In this document: positions 10,691 to 21,515 of the stretch, piece after piece
How positions within the stretch are numbered: the stretch's first letter is position 1
Layout of the letters: the number at the start of each line of letters is the position of its first letter
Assembly: GCA_963576725.1 (NCBI GenBank)
Contig: OY755239.1
Span: 56,073,640-56,137,639, forward strand
Source: Azorinus chamasolen
Taxonomy: Eukaryota; Mollusca; Bivalvia; Cardiida; Solecurtidae
Reading direction: 5' to 3'
DNA length: 64,000 nt
Notes under the pieces: model-generated
Told to the model about the DNA's origin: nothing
The model's input: the letters and a program-made list of their open reading frames with translations, nothing else
The model's database searches: none
Translations under genes and position numbers: made by a program

Positions 10691-10934
10691 CCCTTTACAC
10701 CATAAATATGCCATTCTAAACATTTGTAAACAGAGCAGACCCAGATCAGACGGCTCATACAGGAGCCGTCTGATCAGGGTCTGTTATGTTTGCTTAGAAT
10801 ATAATATAGATATAATTCTACTTGTTAAGCCATGGCTAAAACTTCATCATGTGTCCATGTGCTATTGTAACAATTAATCTAATTAATAATCATGATGCCA
10901 TTACTTCTTACATGAATATTCATCGAGTAAAGGG
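10691..10934. mobile_element. T1 MITE, complete
   Basis: CCCTTTACACC ... GAGTAAAGGG between TTAA at 10687-10690 and 10935-10938. The hairpin tip is slightly mutated (GGCTCATACAGGAGCC). The full T1 tail with TGTGTCCATGTGCTATT and CATGAATATTCATC is present. Confidence 0.9.
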
Positions 10935-11054
10935 TTAACAGTTGGTTCCAAATAGGCATCAGGTTTAATAACATTCATACGTTTTATAACATGAAATAGA
11001 ATGTGCTTAGAAGATAAACGTTGCACTCGAAAATTGGCAAATAATTCTTGTATA

Positions 11055-11247
11055 CAGAGCAACAGATGATGGTGCATATTTAAATACTAAAATCGTCATT
11101 TATCCATCAAACCCTTTGCTGTGACCACTCTGTAGAACCGTCTCTTCGAGACGGATCTAAAGAGTGGTCAAAGCATAGGGTTCGGTGGAGAAATAAAGAA
11201 GTTATTCTTGAAAATGTTTTAATTTACGCATCTTATCGAGATCTCTG
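11055..11247. mobile_element. H1 MITE
   Basis: CAGAGCAACAGAT ... GATCTCTG ends. The core TGTGACCACTCTGTAGAACC / TCTAAAGAGTGGTCAAAGCA has loop tip CGTCTCTTCGAGACG. No convincing 8 bp duplication is visible, so the hAT-like label rests on the CAGAG ends only. Confidence 0.85.
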
Positions 11248-11902
11248 TTTATAGAAAACTATCACTAGAGGTATACACATGTTTTTTTCTGCACATATGA
11301 TTGGAAATGTGCAAAATCAAATCCGACACTAGGCCTTAACGTACTGAAACACAGACAATGATATACATTATTATAGTATTCTGTATGGGCCTATGCTAAG
11401 TATGTTAACAATCTCACATACTGTTTCACTTCAGGTCTCTAGAGTGCGTTAAACTTGAAGTAAACGTGTTTGAAACTCAAGATACATCAATAAAGCTGGT
11501 CGATTGTCGTCGGTTTCGATTGTATACACCCAACTAAAGGACAAACAAACGACAACAAACCAAAAGTACATAAAACAATAAAAAAAACACCCCAGTAAAA
11601 ACAAACAATTTGGAAAACAAAAACAATCAACAACAAACAAACAAACAAACGTATATAAATTGTCATATGAAAAGCAACGGTCATTAATGGACGAACTATA
11701 TAGTTTTGATTATAAAGACAGACAGACAGATAAAAAGTTTATTAACGTATCATATGTTAACATATACAATTATTAACAGTGTTACACACCTTTAACATTA
11801 GCATCCAGCCGCATCGCAACTTACATGACACCATACAGTGTACATAAAAACATTTACTTACAGTTATAGATAAAATATATAGGAGCAGAATACAATACAA
11901 CT
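11248..11902. other. spacer with purine/pyrimidine-skewed simple repeats
   Basis: An A/C-rich stretch (11530-11650) ends in (ACAA)n. A short (GACA)n run lies near 11717. Open frames on the minus strand here are rich in Cys/Phe/Val because of this composition and are not supported as genes. Confidence 0.6.
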
Positions 11903-12036
11903 TAAACCGGGATTCTAGTAGAGAAGAATTTAGATACTTTTTGGCACTTAACTGTTTAATAAACAGGACGAAAGTCATGAAGAAAGTGCTTTTAGAGGAT
12001 TTTTCTGCATGGCTTTCATCCTGCATTAAGCTGCCA
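11903..12036. mobile_element. P1 MITE fragment
   Basis: AAACCGGGATTCTAGTAGAG and the hairpin GACGAAAGTCATG...CATGGCTTTCATCCTGCAT are present. Both termini are missing or worn. Confidence 0.75.
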
Positions 12037-12349
12037 CAATGTATGTCCTTGTTTGGGGTTTCCAAATACAATACTCAGCATGCAGTAAAATATCATATTT
12101 ACTTACAGTACATCACACATGTCAACCATCAAACGCTGTTTGGGTAAAGCTGTGGCGGATTTGTTGTGATTTTAAAAGTATGATAATGCATCATTTTGAA
12201 GTCATCGACTTACAACACATTCAATGATCAGCTTAATAAAATATAATATTCTTTCTCCGTTTGTTATCTAATGTCTGTGTAATAGGATGATGTCTTTCGT
12301 AGGAATATCTTCAATCGGTACAACGCACACAATTAAATACTATATCTGA

Positions 12350-12496
12350 GCCCAAGATTATAAAACTTCTGAGTCTGAGTCTGAGATCATTCTCAAGTAT
12401 CTGATTGGTCAGATTCTGAGCAAGCTCATAAACTGACCAATCATATGTTTGAGAATGATCTCAGACTCAAGCAAAAGGTTTTATAACCTCGGGACC
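12350..12496. repeat. hairpin family M, copy 1
   Basis: CCCAAGATTATAAAACTTCT pairs imperfectly with AAGGTTTTATAACCTCGGG. Inside, GTCTGAGATCATTCTCAAG pairs with TTTGAGAATGATCTCAGAC. A second copy with diverged ends is at 24568-24697. Confidence 0.8.
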
Positions 12497-13157
12497 TGGT
12501 TAATTTCATTCATTGTTACCCTTATCGAAATGCAATACAGCAAGAGAAGCAGGAATAAAGTGCAATCTGATGTACTGTTAATTGTTCCTTTGTAAAGTAT
12601 AATAGGATTCCGGAAACAAATGGAGTTTCCCTGTCGCACTTCAGAACCACATTGGATAATAATTGAATTGATTACAGTACACCGAAGGGGAAGTTGCGTC
12701 CTAGATATGCACCAGAAGTAAAGTCGGATAACAGTCTGAGATAATCTTTAACAAAATACACTTACCACCATTTACGACCATAATCCTCTTCAAGATAATA
12801 ATTATTGCTTCTCTCGACTATAATTTTGCCTCATTATTCAGAAATAGTTTTATTTCCTTTCTGACACAAATATGAGTGTTTGTATATATCTATTATACAT
12901 GTAGTATTAATAAATTAAACACAAGAAGTATACCCAAGTTGCATATGGAAAACAACAGAGAATAATTACTTTTTATGTTTCCAAACATAATAAACGAACC
13001 ATTGCTTGAAACAACATGCAGGTAATTAAAACTTTGTAACAACAATAAACATGAATAGCATTTATTGTAAATGTACAAGAGTAGTAACCAAAACATTGGA
13101 ATCTTAGAAACTATCCTTCGCCAACGGCATATAATTTATTATGTCCACAAGCATATA
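12497..13157. other. unassigned spacer
   Basis: AT-rich. No gene, palindrome or tandem array recognised. Confidence 0.5.
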
Positions 13158-13386
13158 CAGTTGCAAAATCGATATCTCGAACTTCAAGGGACCAAGTGCA
13201 GTTCGAAAGTAATGCTGAAAGCTCATGTAAGATCCTTTTTACCCGCATTAAGCTGTCACATATGTTTCTAGATATGCGTAGTGATACATTTAGAACAATT
13301 CTGTATTGTAAATTTATGAAGGATCAAACTTTTACGAGTTATGTCTTGTTCGAGCTACCAGAGATCGATATATCGAAGTTCAACTG
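13158..13386. mobile_element. P5 MITE
   Basis: TA|CAGTTGCAAAATCGATATCT ... ATATATCGAAGTTCAACTG|TA are matching ends. A weak hairpin (AGTAATGCTGAAAGCTCATG) lies in the left half. The twin at 40778-41059 shares ACAATTCTGTA and the terminal CGATATC / CTTGAACTTC motif. Confidence 0.8.
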
Positions 13387-13433
13387 TAACACACAAACTT
13401 TTGAAATTGTAGAACATTGTGAATCTGATTTAA

Positions 13434-13620
13434 CCCTTACTATGCGGGACACGAGTCACAAACTTCCTCTGCAAACAGTGTAGACCCAGGAGCCGCTACC
13501 AGATTCTTCACTGTTTATGTTATACTTTTCTTTACACCCCCCCCCCCTAAATATCCACCGTAAGTTTGACCTGTTTGACTTTTGGAATAGGTCATTAGCA
13601 ATTCCAGCGTTGTAAGGGTT
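13434..13620. mobile_element. T4 MITE
   Basis: Ends CCCTTACTATGCGGGAC and GCGTTGTAAGGG lie between TTAA at 13430-13433 and 13621-13624. The core is shortened (TGTAGACCCAGGAGCC). A C homopolymer is inserted near 13536-13547. Confidence 0.8.
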
Positions 13621-13809
13621 AAACGTGTTAACATTCTGACTGCTGTTGGTATTCGTAGAAACTGTAGACTCAGATACATTATGATTTCGAATTGCATCTG
13701 GAGCATGTCACTTGTATTAGACATGTTGTACTGCGCAATTATTTTCATTATAATGGTGAATCTATATGTATATCTCAGTTACAGGTGCCTCTGTGCCTGT
13801 GTTCAAATA

Positions 13810-14014
13810 CAGTGAAACCCCGCTAATACGACCACTTAATAAACAGCCACTGATGTCGTTTAAAGCAGGTGGTTGCTTAATGCAGGACGAAAGTTATGCA
13901 GAAAGCTCCTATAGGAGCTTTCTGCATAACTTTCGTCCTGCATTAAGCTACCACCTGCCTCTGCCAGCCAGAATTATTCCCCTTTTTGGTGGTCGTATTA
14001 GCGGGGTTTTACTG
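13810..14014. mobile_element. P4 MITE, complete
   Basis: TA|CAGTGAAACCCCGCTAATAC and GTATTAGCGGGGTTTTACTG|TA are perfectly matched termini. The inner hairpin GCAGGACGAAAGTTATGCAG folds perfectly over tip GCTCCTATAGGAGC. One of the best-preserved MITEs here, so probably young. Confidence 0.93.
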
Positions 14015-14241
14015 TACTGTTATAATACTTTATCTAATAAATAGTCATGATGAAAATATTTCTTATATGATTATCCATCATATAAACAGTTAAGCAGATA
14101 CGAAAATACCCATTTATATGTGAGCTGGAAAATATTATTTAAAAAAAATTAATGATGATTAAGGTCGACAACTTGTTATACTGCTTTAATAACAAACTAA
14201 AATTTGAGCACATAACGATATAGGTGACGATAAGGAAACTA

Positions 14242-14447
14242 CAGTAGATACCTCTAATGCGACCACTAAATGAATAAACATGGCTATCTTTATAAGCAGG
14301 TAGTCGCTTAATGCAGGACGAACGTAATACAGAAAGCTCCTATAGGAGTTATCTTCATTACTTTCGTCCTGCATTAAACTACCACCTGCATCTACCACTG
14401 GGAATTATATCTGTTTTTTTGTGGTCGCTTTATAGGGTGTTTTGCTG
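14242..14447. mobile_element. P4 MITE, second copy
   Basis: TA|CAGTAGATACCTCTAATGCG ... CGCTTTATAGGGTGTTTTGCTG|TA ends. The hairpin GCAGGACGAACGTAATACAG is less perfect than in the copy 230 bp upstream. Same orientation. Confidence 0.88.
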
Positions 14448-14723
14448 TATTGTTCTAAGCAGTCTCCATCAAATAGTTATTTTTCTGATTTTCAGTAAAA
14501 CCTTTGTAAGCTTTATGCCTAATGCATACGATATTGCAAGCGTCTGTGAAGTCCAACTTAATACAATTATGATGTTTTGTAATTGCCTTTAATGTGCTCT
14601 TATCTGTACATACACATCGTATGCATAGACATATAATACGATAATATTAATAATGCGTCTGTTGATGCTCTTCCAATAACTCTTTAGTTACCAATGTCGC
14701 ATATGTAATTACATATGCACACA

Positions 14724-14885
14724 GCTTGGATCCAGATGAGACGCCGAGTAACTCGGCGCCTGATCAGGATCCAAACTGTTTGTTACTGTGACTGTTTTTA
14801 GACACATAAATGAAGAAAAGATAAAAACTGAAAATTGTCTCAGACGACAAAATTTGCAGACGACAAAATTTGACAGCGAAAGAGT
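14724..14885. mobile_element. T5 MITE core and right flank
   Basis: GGATCCAGATGAGACGCCGA / GCCTGATCAGGATCCAAACTG make the hairpin with tip GCCGAGTAACTCGGC. The right flank contains CGACAAAATTTG twice, as in other T5 surroundings. Confidence 0.8.
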
Positions 14886-15052
14886 TGAAATAACTTATAT
14901 ATAATTTATATATAATAAACAGTATTATCTGAATTATAAAAGTATTGCTGCGGTTTCATATAGAGTAAAGTGTTCCAGATATATTCATAATGGTAACACT
15001 GACAGTAAAACTCCTCTGAACAGCATTTTTGTAGAGAATAATGTAAATACTA

Positions 15053-15147
15053 TTAGGCAGGTAACTGCTTATTGCATGATGAAAGCTCACAGGGGAACTT
15101 TCTGCATGACGTTCACCTTGCAGTACACTGCCATACTGTTTTAGAGA
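15053..15147. mobile_element. P1/P3 hairpin without termini
   Basis: AGGCAGGTAACTGCTTATTG ... GAAAGCTCACAGGGGAACTTTC ... CAGTACACTGCCA. Only the inner palindrome remains. Confidence 0.65.
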
Positions 15148-15214
15148 CTAACATTGATGCTAATTTGAACGACCCGTCTAGAAGGTATTCCATGTTGCAG
15201 TAAATCGAATGTCA

Positions 15215-15418
15215 ACAAGATGTGTTTGTGAACACTATGCCCCATCGGTTCGACGTTTGGCCTTGATGTATGATTTTGACCTTAATAAGTCACCCAAAAA
15301 TATGTTCGCCTCAATAATTTGCACATGCATGCCAAGTTTGAGGTATGTATGTGCAATGGCTACACAATTATCGCCAACTTTAAGGTTGGACACAAACCAA
15401 CCAACAAACCAACAACAA
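15215..15418 (+). repeat. interspersed repeat with (ACCA)n-type tail
   Basis: The stretch with TTGACCTTAATAAGTCACCC, CACATGCATGCCAAGTTTGA and a tail of CAACCAACAAACCAACAACAA looks like a short retroposed repeat common in bivalve genomes, recalled from memory. No A/B boxes were seen inside it. Confidence 0.5.
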
Positions 15419-15479
15419 CAGTTTGGATCGTAATAAGACTCCGAGTTAATCGGCGCCTTATCTGGATCCAAGTTGTTGC
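15419..15479. mobile_element. T5 core
   Basis: CAGTTTGGATCGTAATAAGA / CTTATCTGGATCCAAGTTG, tip CCGAGTTAATCGGCG. It abuts the tail of the preceding repeat. Confidence 0.75.
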
Positions 15480-15584
15480 TAGTCACGTAGCCGGGCAAAA
15501 CCTTGAGGCATTTAAATATAGTCATTTAGATAAGTATTGCTGATCGCCGTTGTTTTGCTTGGTCTATTGTCCGGGAACTTTATT

Positions 15585-15780
15585 CAGAGGTCCAGATAAG
15601 TTCCATGCGTAAATTAAAACATTTTCAAGATTCTCTCCTTTATTTCTCCACCAAACCCTATAGTGAGACTTCTCTTTTAAATCGCCTCGAAGAGAAGATT
15701 CTAAAGAATGGTCAAAATGTAGCGTGAGGTGGTAAAATGACGATTTTAGTATTTTGGTACGCACTTTTATCTGTAGCTAT
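15585..15780. mobile_element. H1 MITE
   Basis: CAGAGGTCCAGATAAG left end. The hairpin CTTCTC...GAAGAGAAGATTCTAAAGAA has a mutated tip. The right part has TACGCACTTTTATCTGTAGC. It lies in the orientation opposite to the 11 kb copy. Confidence 0.8.
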
Positions 15781-15808
15781 GTAAATTATCAGTGTATAAT
15801 TTGATTAA

Positions 15809-16004
15809 CCATTTCAGTGCGAGAAACAAGTCGCTAATATCCTTTGCAAGCAGCGTAAACCCAGACGAGAGGGCTCCCTGAGGGCCTCTTTCATCAGGGC
15901 CCGCATCGTTTGTCATGTTGCACTTTTCCTTAAAACATCCCTGAATATTCACAGACATTTTGGAAATGTGAAATAGTTCATTTGAAAATTCTGCATTGAA
16001 AGGT
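15809..16004. mobile_element. T4 MITE
   Basis: CCATTTCAGTGCGAGAAACA ... GCATTGAAAGG between TTAA at 15805-15808 and 16005-16008. The core is GAGAGGGCTCCCTGAGGGCCTC. Confidence 0.82.
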
Positions 16005-16150
16005 TTAAACAATGATACAGAGATGTGCGGCAACATCAATGGAAGCACATTTGTGACTCATACAAACAATGTTATTGACTGTAAATAGTGAAAATATACA
16101 GTTTTCTATCTGAATGTAACTGATAATTAAGTAGGTTATCGCACACTTAA

Positions 16151-16382
16151 CCCTTTACCCAATAGCCTATTTCTAGTTTTGAAGACAGGTGACCACTTAA
16201 AGCAGGTTGAAAGTAAAGCAGAATGCGCCTTAATGCGCATTCTGCTTTACTTTCAGCCTGCTTTAAGCTACCACCTCCTAGAATATAGAAACTATTTATG
16301 ATGCTATATGTTCATTATTTTAAGAATTGGAACTATTTTCTTCAGCGGAGGAATATATTAAACTCGCTTATCAGGTAAAGGG
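16151..16382. mobile_element. chimeric MITE: T-type ends around a P-type hairpin
   Basis: The ends are CCCTTTACC and GGTAAAGGG between TTAA at 16147-16150 and 16383-16386, as in T elements. The 96 bp hairpin inside (16182-16277) instead has the P-type pattern GACAGGTGACCACTTAAAGC ... GCTTTAAGCTACCACCTCC, with tip GCGCCTTAATGCGC. No duplicated TTAA is seen around the inner hairpin, so it may be an exchange of cores rather than a simple nested insertion. Confidence 0.75.
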
Positions 16383-16386
16383 TTAA

Positions 16387-16887
16387 TGTCACGAAACAGG
16401 CAAAACAAATGACCGCAACCATCGCACTTTCCGACAGATAAACATAGCGAATGGAACAGGTTGAACAATCAATCATAACAATAAGTCTCAGAAGAGGGTG
16501 TGCGAAACGCATATTTTGTTAATGAAAACGTTTCTTAACGACATCCTGGAGTTGTGTTAATAATTACATTGATTCGAATACCTATCAGGGTGAGACGAAC
16601 TGTAGTTTAACGCATAGATGATCTCTTGATTTGACGTATAGATGCTCTCTTGATATGAATTCCACAATGGTTAAGACATTCAAGGGATGTAACTAATAGT
16701 ATACTTTCCCATTGGAGGAGATATCATAAAATTCCTGGCCTCGATCTGCCTTGTTAGCAAGTCATATTCATTGTTATTTCCGTCTTAGTAGTCAATAGAC
16801 GTTACGTCTTTACGTTTATATAACATAGCATTCTTTTATTGGTTGGTTGATGAGCCTATGTGCACCTACCAGTTCTGACATGATGAT
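16387..16887. other. unassigned spacer
   Basis: No gene or MITE. GATGATCTCTTGATTTGACG / GATGCTCTCTTGATATGA is a short direct repeat near 16616-16655. Confidence 0.5.
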
Positions 16888-16891
16888 TTAA

Positions 16892-17085
16892 CCCTTCCAC
16901 CGCCAATGTCGCATAAATGCTCCACGACAAATAGTGCAGTCCCAGATCAGGGCCTTCACTTTTTGTCTCAATCTCTTTTTCTATATCTGTGCTTTATTCC
17001 TTTGAAATTTGCATTTATTTATCTCATTTCCTTATTGTACCGAATGATTTAACAACATTGGAATCCAGACGACAAATAGAAAATA
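16892..17085. mobile_element. T6 MITE, right end lost
   Basis: Starts after TTAA with CCCTTCCACCGCCAATGTCG. The hairpin has collapsed to CAGATCAGGGCC. CGCCGAAATTG near 17090 is the last trace of the right end. Confidence 0.75.
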
Positions 17086-17227
17086 TCGCCGAAATTGACA
17101 TGTTTGACATCGGTCTGCAGGGACAATGTTGTGTATAGTGCTGGTAGGTCAGTTTGCTTTGAATCTGTATTAAAATCGGTCTGTATGTATATATCATAAT
17201 TTGAATATGTATTTACTTGATCTTTAA

Positions 17228-17452
17228 ACTTTCCCTCATACAAATACCCTTTCGCGTCTTTGCAAACAGAGTAGACCCAGATCAGATGACTCCAATCAGG
17301 GTCTGCTGTATTTGCTTCTGAAATCATAGTGTATCTGAGTTACAGTTTCTACCAATACTAAACAATCCTGTGTACATATTGCATTATAAATTTCAGGCAA
17401 TAAATAATAATGGTGTCATTAGTTCTTACATGAATATTTAACAGGGAAATGG
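17228..17452. mobile_element. T1 MITE
   Basis: CTTTCCCTCATAC ... CAGGGAAATGG between TTAA at 17224-17227 and 17453-17456. The hairpin tip is deleted (GATGACTCCAATCAGG). Confidence 0.82.
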
Positions 17453-17515
17453 TTAAGTTATTAACTAATTCAGTAATTCTGTAGATAATACTTTTCTGTA
17501 AGGAGTTTATATCAC

Positions 17516-17590
17516 TGGGTCGGGTAACTCAGTATGTTGTGTGTCGTCTTCCGGAGCGGGGGTCGTAGGTCCGATCTTTGCCGCACACAC
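17516..17590 (+). repeat. tRNA-derived SINE head
   Basis: GGGTCGGGTAACTCAGTATG gives an A-box-like block and GGTCGTAGGTCCGATC a B box. CTTCCGGAGCGGG sits where an anticodon arm would be. B-box changes (TCCGATC for TTCGAATC) suggest a dead SINE rather than a tRNA gene. Confidence 0.6.
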
Positions 17591-17606
17591 ATTACAAAAT
17601 CGTTAA

Positions 17607-17819
17607 CCAATTCCCTCATACTGATGTATCTGTGAAAGTCACTTTTTGAAACCACTGTGATAAATAGAGCATTGGTCCATAGGAACAAAATAATGCTGTA
17701 TTTATCACAATGGTTTCAAAATACACAATTCTAAAAGTTGTCCTGTTCTCAAGAAAATGCTCATTTTCGGTAGATGTATTCAAATATGTTAGGCCTAAAA
17801 TAGCCTATGGGCGAATGAT
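17607..17819. mobile_element. T3 MITE
   Basis: CCAATTCCCTCATAC ... GGGCGAATGA between TTAA at 17603-17606 and 17820-17823. The hairpin GATAAATAGAGCATTGGTCC / TGCTGTATTTATCACAATGG is imperfect. Confidence 0.82.
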
Positions 17820-18114
17820 TTAAAACGGAATAAGGGGCTCGCTTGCTAAAGCAATATGGAAAGGGTAGTTCGAACTTTGACTGAGCGACCTTCAGTGCCA
17901 GTTTATAAAATGGCATGTGTCAATGTGAAAGCACTGTATCTGATTGAAGTAGACACAGCGTTTCCATATACATGTACGTGTGACTGAAATACTTGTCATA
18001 TGGCTGTTCTATGTTATCATAACGCGATAGTACTATATCTGCCTCAGATAGAAACTCTGTCTCATTGCAATAACGTTTGTGGGACGTTAAACTGACCTCA
18101 CTCGCATATTATGA

Positions 18115-18286
18115 ACAAGAGCAACAGATAAGGCTGCGTACTGAAATACTAAAACACGTCATTTCTCCACAAACCCTATGCTGTGACTAGTCTTTAGAAT
18201 CATCACAACATAAGGCTTGGTTGAGAGAAAAAAGTAGCTACTTTTGAAAATGTTTTAATTTACGCATCTTATCTGGACTTCTGTTA
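18115..18286. mobile_element. H1 MITE, hairpin tip deleted
   Basis: CAAGAGCAACAGATAAGG ... CTTATCTGGACTTCTG. The core is reduced to GTCTTTAGAATCATCACAAC. Both A/T-rich inner flanks are intact. Confidence 0.75.
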
Positions 18287-18320
18287 TTGCCATTTAAATG
18301 GAAGTAACAGGTGAAATGGT

Positions 18321-18371
18321 ACTTGCAAACAGTGTAGGCATTTAGAACTCTTCCTTCTAATCAGGCCATGC
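18321..18371. mobile_element. T4 core remnant
   Basis: GCAAACAGTGTAGGCATTTA ... GGCCATGCACTGTTTG. Only the outer core stem is recognisable. Confidence 0.5.
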
Positions 18372-18659
18372 ACTGTTTGTAACACGAACGTCTTGTCAGC
18401 AACTATCGCTTTAATGGAACAAACAGACTAAATGGTATCCAATTTCAGAAATGTCTACTATGAAAAGGAGACTGATTCATTTGAAATGAAACTAAATGAC
18501 TAATTGTTGTATTTTTAAACATTCAAACACTGTTTGATGTTAAAACAGTAAAAAAGAATAAATAATGTCGGTTACTGTGTCATATTGAGTTTTGTTTGGA
18601 ATGTTGCTTTCAGCGCTGGGTGTACACTGTGTCCAAAGGATGTTTTAGCTCAGTGTGTT

Positions 18660-18722
18660 AACGCCTTTTCATACATTTGCAAACAAAGCAGACTCAGATC
18701 AGACGGCTCCTACTCCTCCGTT
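18660..18722. mobile_element. T1 left-arm fragment
   Basis: ACGCCTTTTCATACATTTGC then CAGATCAGACGGCTCC stops at the tip. No right arm. Confidence 0.65.
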
Positions 18723-19013
18723 TGTCCTAAATTAATAGAATTGTATACATTTTCATTTAATTTTGTAACACAATATCAAAATAATTCATTGTTTTAATAC
18801 AAAAATCAATACCATGGATGTTTTTTATAACCTGATCTTAATGAGTTTCTTTTTTATCTTTGAATTCTACGTGAAAAAATGGCAAATTTATTGTTGTTTT
18901 ATTTGAAATTGAGATAGGCATCGTGGAAACGTAAATGTATTGATCAGCACTTTTGGTGAACTTGTAGTATTTAGCATATAATGTTACAAGTACGAAGATA
19001 TATACAGAATATA

Positions 19014-19215
19014 CAGTAAAACATGTCTTAAGGGACCACCAAAACAGGCATAACAGGGTCTGTAAGGCAGGCGGTTCCTTAATACAGGTCAAAGGTAATG
19101 CAGAAAGCTCCTATAGGAGCTTTCTGCATTAGTTTTGCCCTGTATTAAGCAATCCCCTGCTTTTCAATATTCCTGAATCCAGTTAATATAAGGTCGCTTA
19201 TTACAGGTTCTACTG
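19014..19215. mobile_element. P3 MITE, complete
   Basis: TA|CAGTAAAACATGTCTTAAGG and TTACAGGTTCTACTG|TA. The inner hairpin GGTAATGCAGAAAG has tip GCTCCTATAGGAGC. The two sides differ at scattered sites. Confidence 0.88.
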
Positions 19216-19332
19216 TATATCATAAACAAAGATGTCCTTTAGCATAACCCCCACTATCTGCGACCTGTGTTTGCAATCAGCTTGTAGTCACGGCACGACA
19301 AAACTCTTGAAAACCATTGACCGAGTGTCAAA

Positions 19333-19400
19333 CAGCTGGGATCCTGATGAGACGGCGAGTTATTCGGCATCTCATCTGGATACAAACTATTTCCAAATTC
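19333..19400. mobile_element. T5 core
   Basis: GGGATCCTGATGAGACGGCG / GGCATCTCATCTGGATAC hairpin. The flanking TTCTCGAGTCAGATCGCGA may be an eroded end. Confidence 0.65.
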
Positions 19401-19854
19401 TCGAGTCAGATCGCGAGTAGCGGGATAAAAGTTACACATAAGTCCATGTTACAAAACTACGGCAACATATAATCTTCCAATTGAGGTACATGTAGTTATA
19501 TGTGTATGATCACAGACATTATACATATATACATGTATATTACATTTCAGCACTGCTATTTATATTTCGAAAATTGAACTTACGTTAGACTGTTAATCAT
19601 TTCATGCCGATTGCAAATGATACAACTATGTTCAGGATTCGAAAAGAGCAACATATTGCTCGGAAACTGGTACATGTAGGTTGTGTGGAGGTTGGATATG
19701 ACCTATATATTCAGTAATCCTCTGTTTTGAAAGTTATTCGATAGAAGATAGATCGATAAAAATCTTGACAGTTTCGATGTTGAGTTTAGAATGGGTCGAA
19801 AGTTCTCCAAACATGTCACGCCAAATGCTGCATTTCAACATCGTTGATATATTG
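19401..19854. other. unassigned spacer
   Basis: AT-rich with ATATACATGTATATTACAT near 19524. No gene or MITE. Confidence 0.5.
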
Positions 19855-19858
19855 TTAA

Positions 19859-20055
19859 CACTTACAACGCTGAATTTCTAAATGGACTATTACAAAATTC
19901 AAAAATATTGTAAATATGTAGGGAGTTTTCAAAAGAAAAGTGTAACATGACAAACGGTTCAGACCCTTATGAGAGGGTTCCTCTAGGAGCCCTGTCATCT
20001 GGGTCTACATTGTTTACAAACGACATTAGTGACTCAAGTCCCGCACTGTAAGGGT
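19859..20055. mobile_element. T4 MITE
   Basis: The left end CACTTACAACGCTGAATTTC follows TTAA (19855-19858). The right end is CGCACTGTAAGGG|TGAA. The core is GAGAGGGTTCCTCTAGGAGCCC. Near-identical outer sequence occurs at 39.7 and 42.8 kb. Confidence 0.82.
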
Positions 20056-20103
20056 GAATTTTAAATTTAACTGTAACCTTCAATCTACCGAATAATTAAA
20101 CCT

Positions 20104-20316
20104 ACAGTAAAAACCCTGTAAACCGGAATGTTAGTAGAGAAAGAGTTAGATGGCAGCTTAATGCAGGGTAAAAGTCATGCTAATGCAGGATGAAAGTCAT
20201 GCAGAAATTTCCTAGAGGAGCTTTCTGCATGACTTTCACTCTACAATAAGCTGCCACCTGTCTCCAAGACCAGTATTTATACAAAATTCAACGTCCCGTT
20301 TAGAGAGGTTTTACTG
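20104..20316. mobile_element. P1 MITE with internal duplication
   Basis: TA|CAGTAAAAACCCTGTAAACC ... GAGAGGTTTTACTG|TA. On the left arm TAATGCAGG(G/A)T(A/G)AAAGTCATGC is present twice in tandem, and only once on the right arm. Confidence 0.88.
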
Positions 20317-20319
20317 TAG

Positions 20320-20982
20320 CTCCCACTTTCTGAATATTAATTAAACAATATACCGTGTCAAAGTCTATCAATGAGTAAAACAAGCAAGGTTTTATGCAAT
20401 CGTAAAATGACTGCGTAACATGTATTTAAGCAGGATAGAAGAAAAAGAGGGAGCAATATCGTTTAGTACTTTTAATTAACAGATACATCGGGAAAACATG
20501 ACTGTAATTTATAAATTAATAGCAGAAACGGGGGAATGTTTTAATGAGCAATGATGCATAATACATGTACCTGTGTATGACACCAATAATACACATTACG
20601 TCACAGTTCAATGTTACTCATTTGCTGAAACACACTGACGTAAAAACCATTATCACATTAAGTGATGTTCACAAGGCATACAAACTCTCATACTTACAGT
20701 CTGCATGAAATTATTCGAATAGGTCGAATCAATGCCCATTAACTTTTTCACTTATATCGTCCCCAAATTAAGAACAGGTTAGTATAAGATATACATTTAA
20801 ATTTAAGTAAATTCATGCACAATGGTGAAATATGCAAAACGGCCAACAAAACCACGAGTAAAAGGTCTCAGCTAAATAACTTTAACAAAGCCAAAGTGCA
20901 AACAAAGGACTTATATTTTTATGTACAAAATAGTTTTAAACTAAGGGTGGTAAGAAAATATGAGAGAAAAAAAATTAATTTA
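20320..20982. other. unassigned spacer
   Basis: No supported gene. Short AT-rich frames run into the SINE head and are not conserved-looking. Confidence 0.5.
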
Positions 20983-21056
20983 GCTTCCACCGAGGTAACC
21001 CACGACCTCACATTTCCTAGTCCAGCTTTATAACCCTTAGACCACGCTGACAGCTA
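20983..21056 (-). repeat. tRNA-like sequence (SINE head or tRNA pseudogene)
   Basis: On the minus strand GCTGTCAGCGTGGTCTAAGG begins an A-box-like region and GGTCGTGGGTTACCTCGG gives a B-box-like block (TTACC instead of TTCGA). About 74 bases long, the usual tRNA size, but the T loop is damaged. Confidence 0.5.
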
Positions 21057-21332
21057 TGATTGGGACTGTGATTTTAATCAGTTATACCTAATTTACTAGC
21101 ATTTTCACTGAAACTGGATCATGGCAGAAAAGAACGAAATAACCCTGACAAAAATATGCTGAGAAAAAAATATGAATCAAAATAAATAAAATAAATGAAT
21201 ATATATAAATAAAAACTTGTCTCACAGTAAACGATAATTGACTTTTATAGAAACACAGGACCGCAGAAATGCATGGTCAACATTCAAAGTCGTATGAGAT
21301 TTGGCTGCTTTCGCAGCCCAATGATTTTTATG

Positions 21333-21512
21333 ACAAACAGTACAGAGGATGATCAAAGGCGGGCTCCATCAGAAGTCATTTGATCTGGTTATTCGCTTTT
21401 TTGCAAATGTTTTATAAACTCGGTTCCAACCTTTCATAGTTCATTATAAATATTTTTCCACGAATATTCAGTAGGTGTTGAAATTTAAAATAAACATGTA
21501 ACAGGAAAATGG
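21333..21512. mobile_element. T2 MITE, left part lost
   Basis: Retains AATATTCAGTAGGTGTTGAA and the right end AACAGGAAAATGG|TTAA. The core is GATCAAAGGCGGGCTCC. Confidence 0.65.
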
Positions 21513-21515
21513 TTA

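Noticed and set aside
11441..11690. Cys/Phe-rich frames on the minus strand
   Set aside because: A/C-rich simple sequence (ACAA repeats) read on the other strand; no motif.
13766..14044. 92-codon open frame
   Set aside because: Covers the full P4 MITE, including its TA-flanked ends; an artefact of palindrome sequence.
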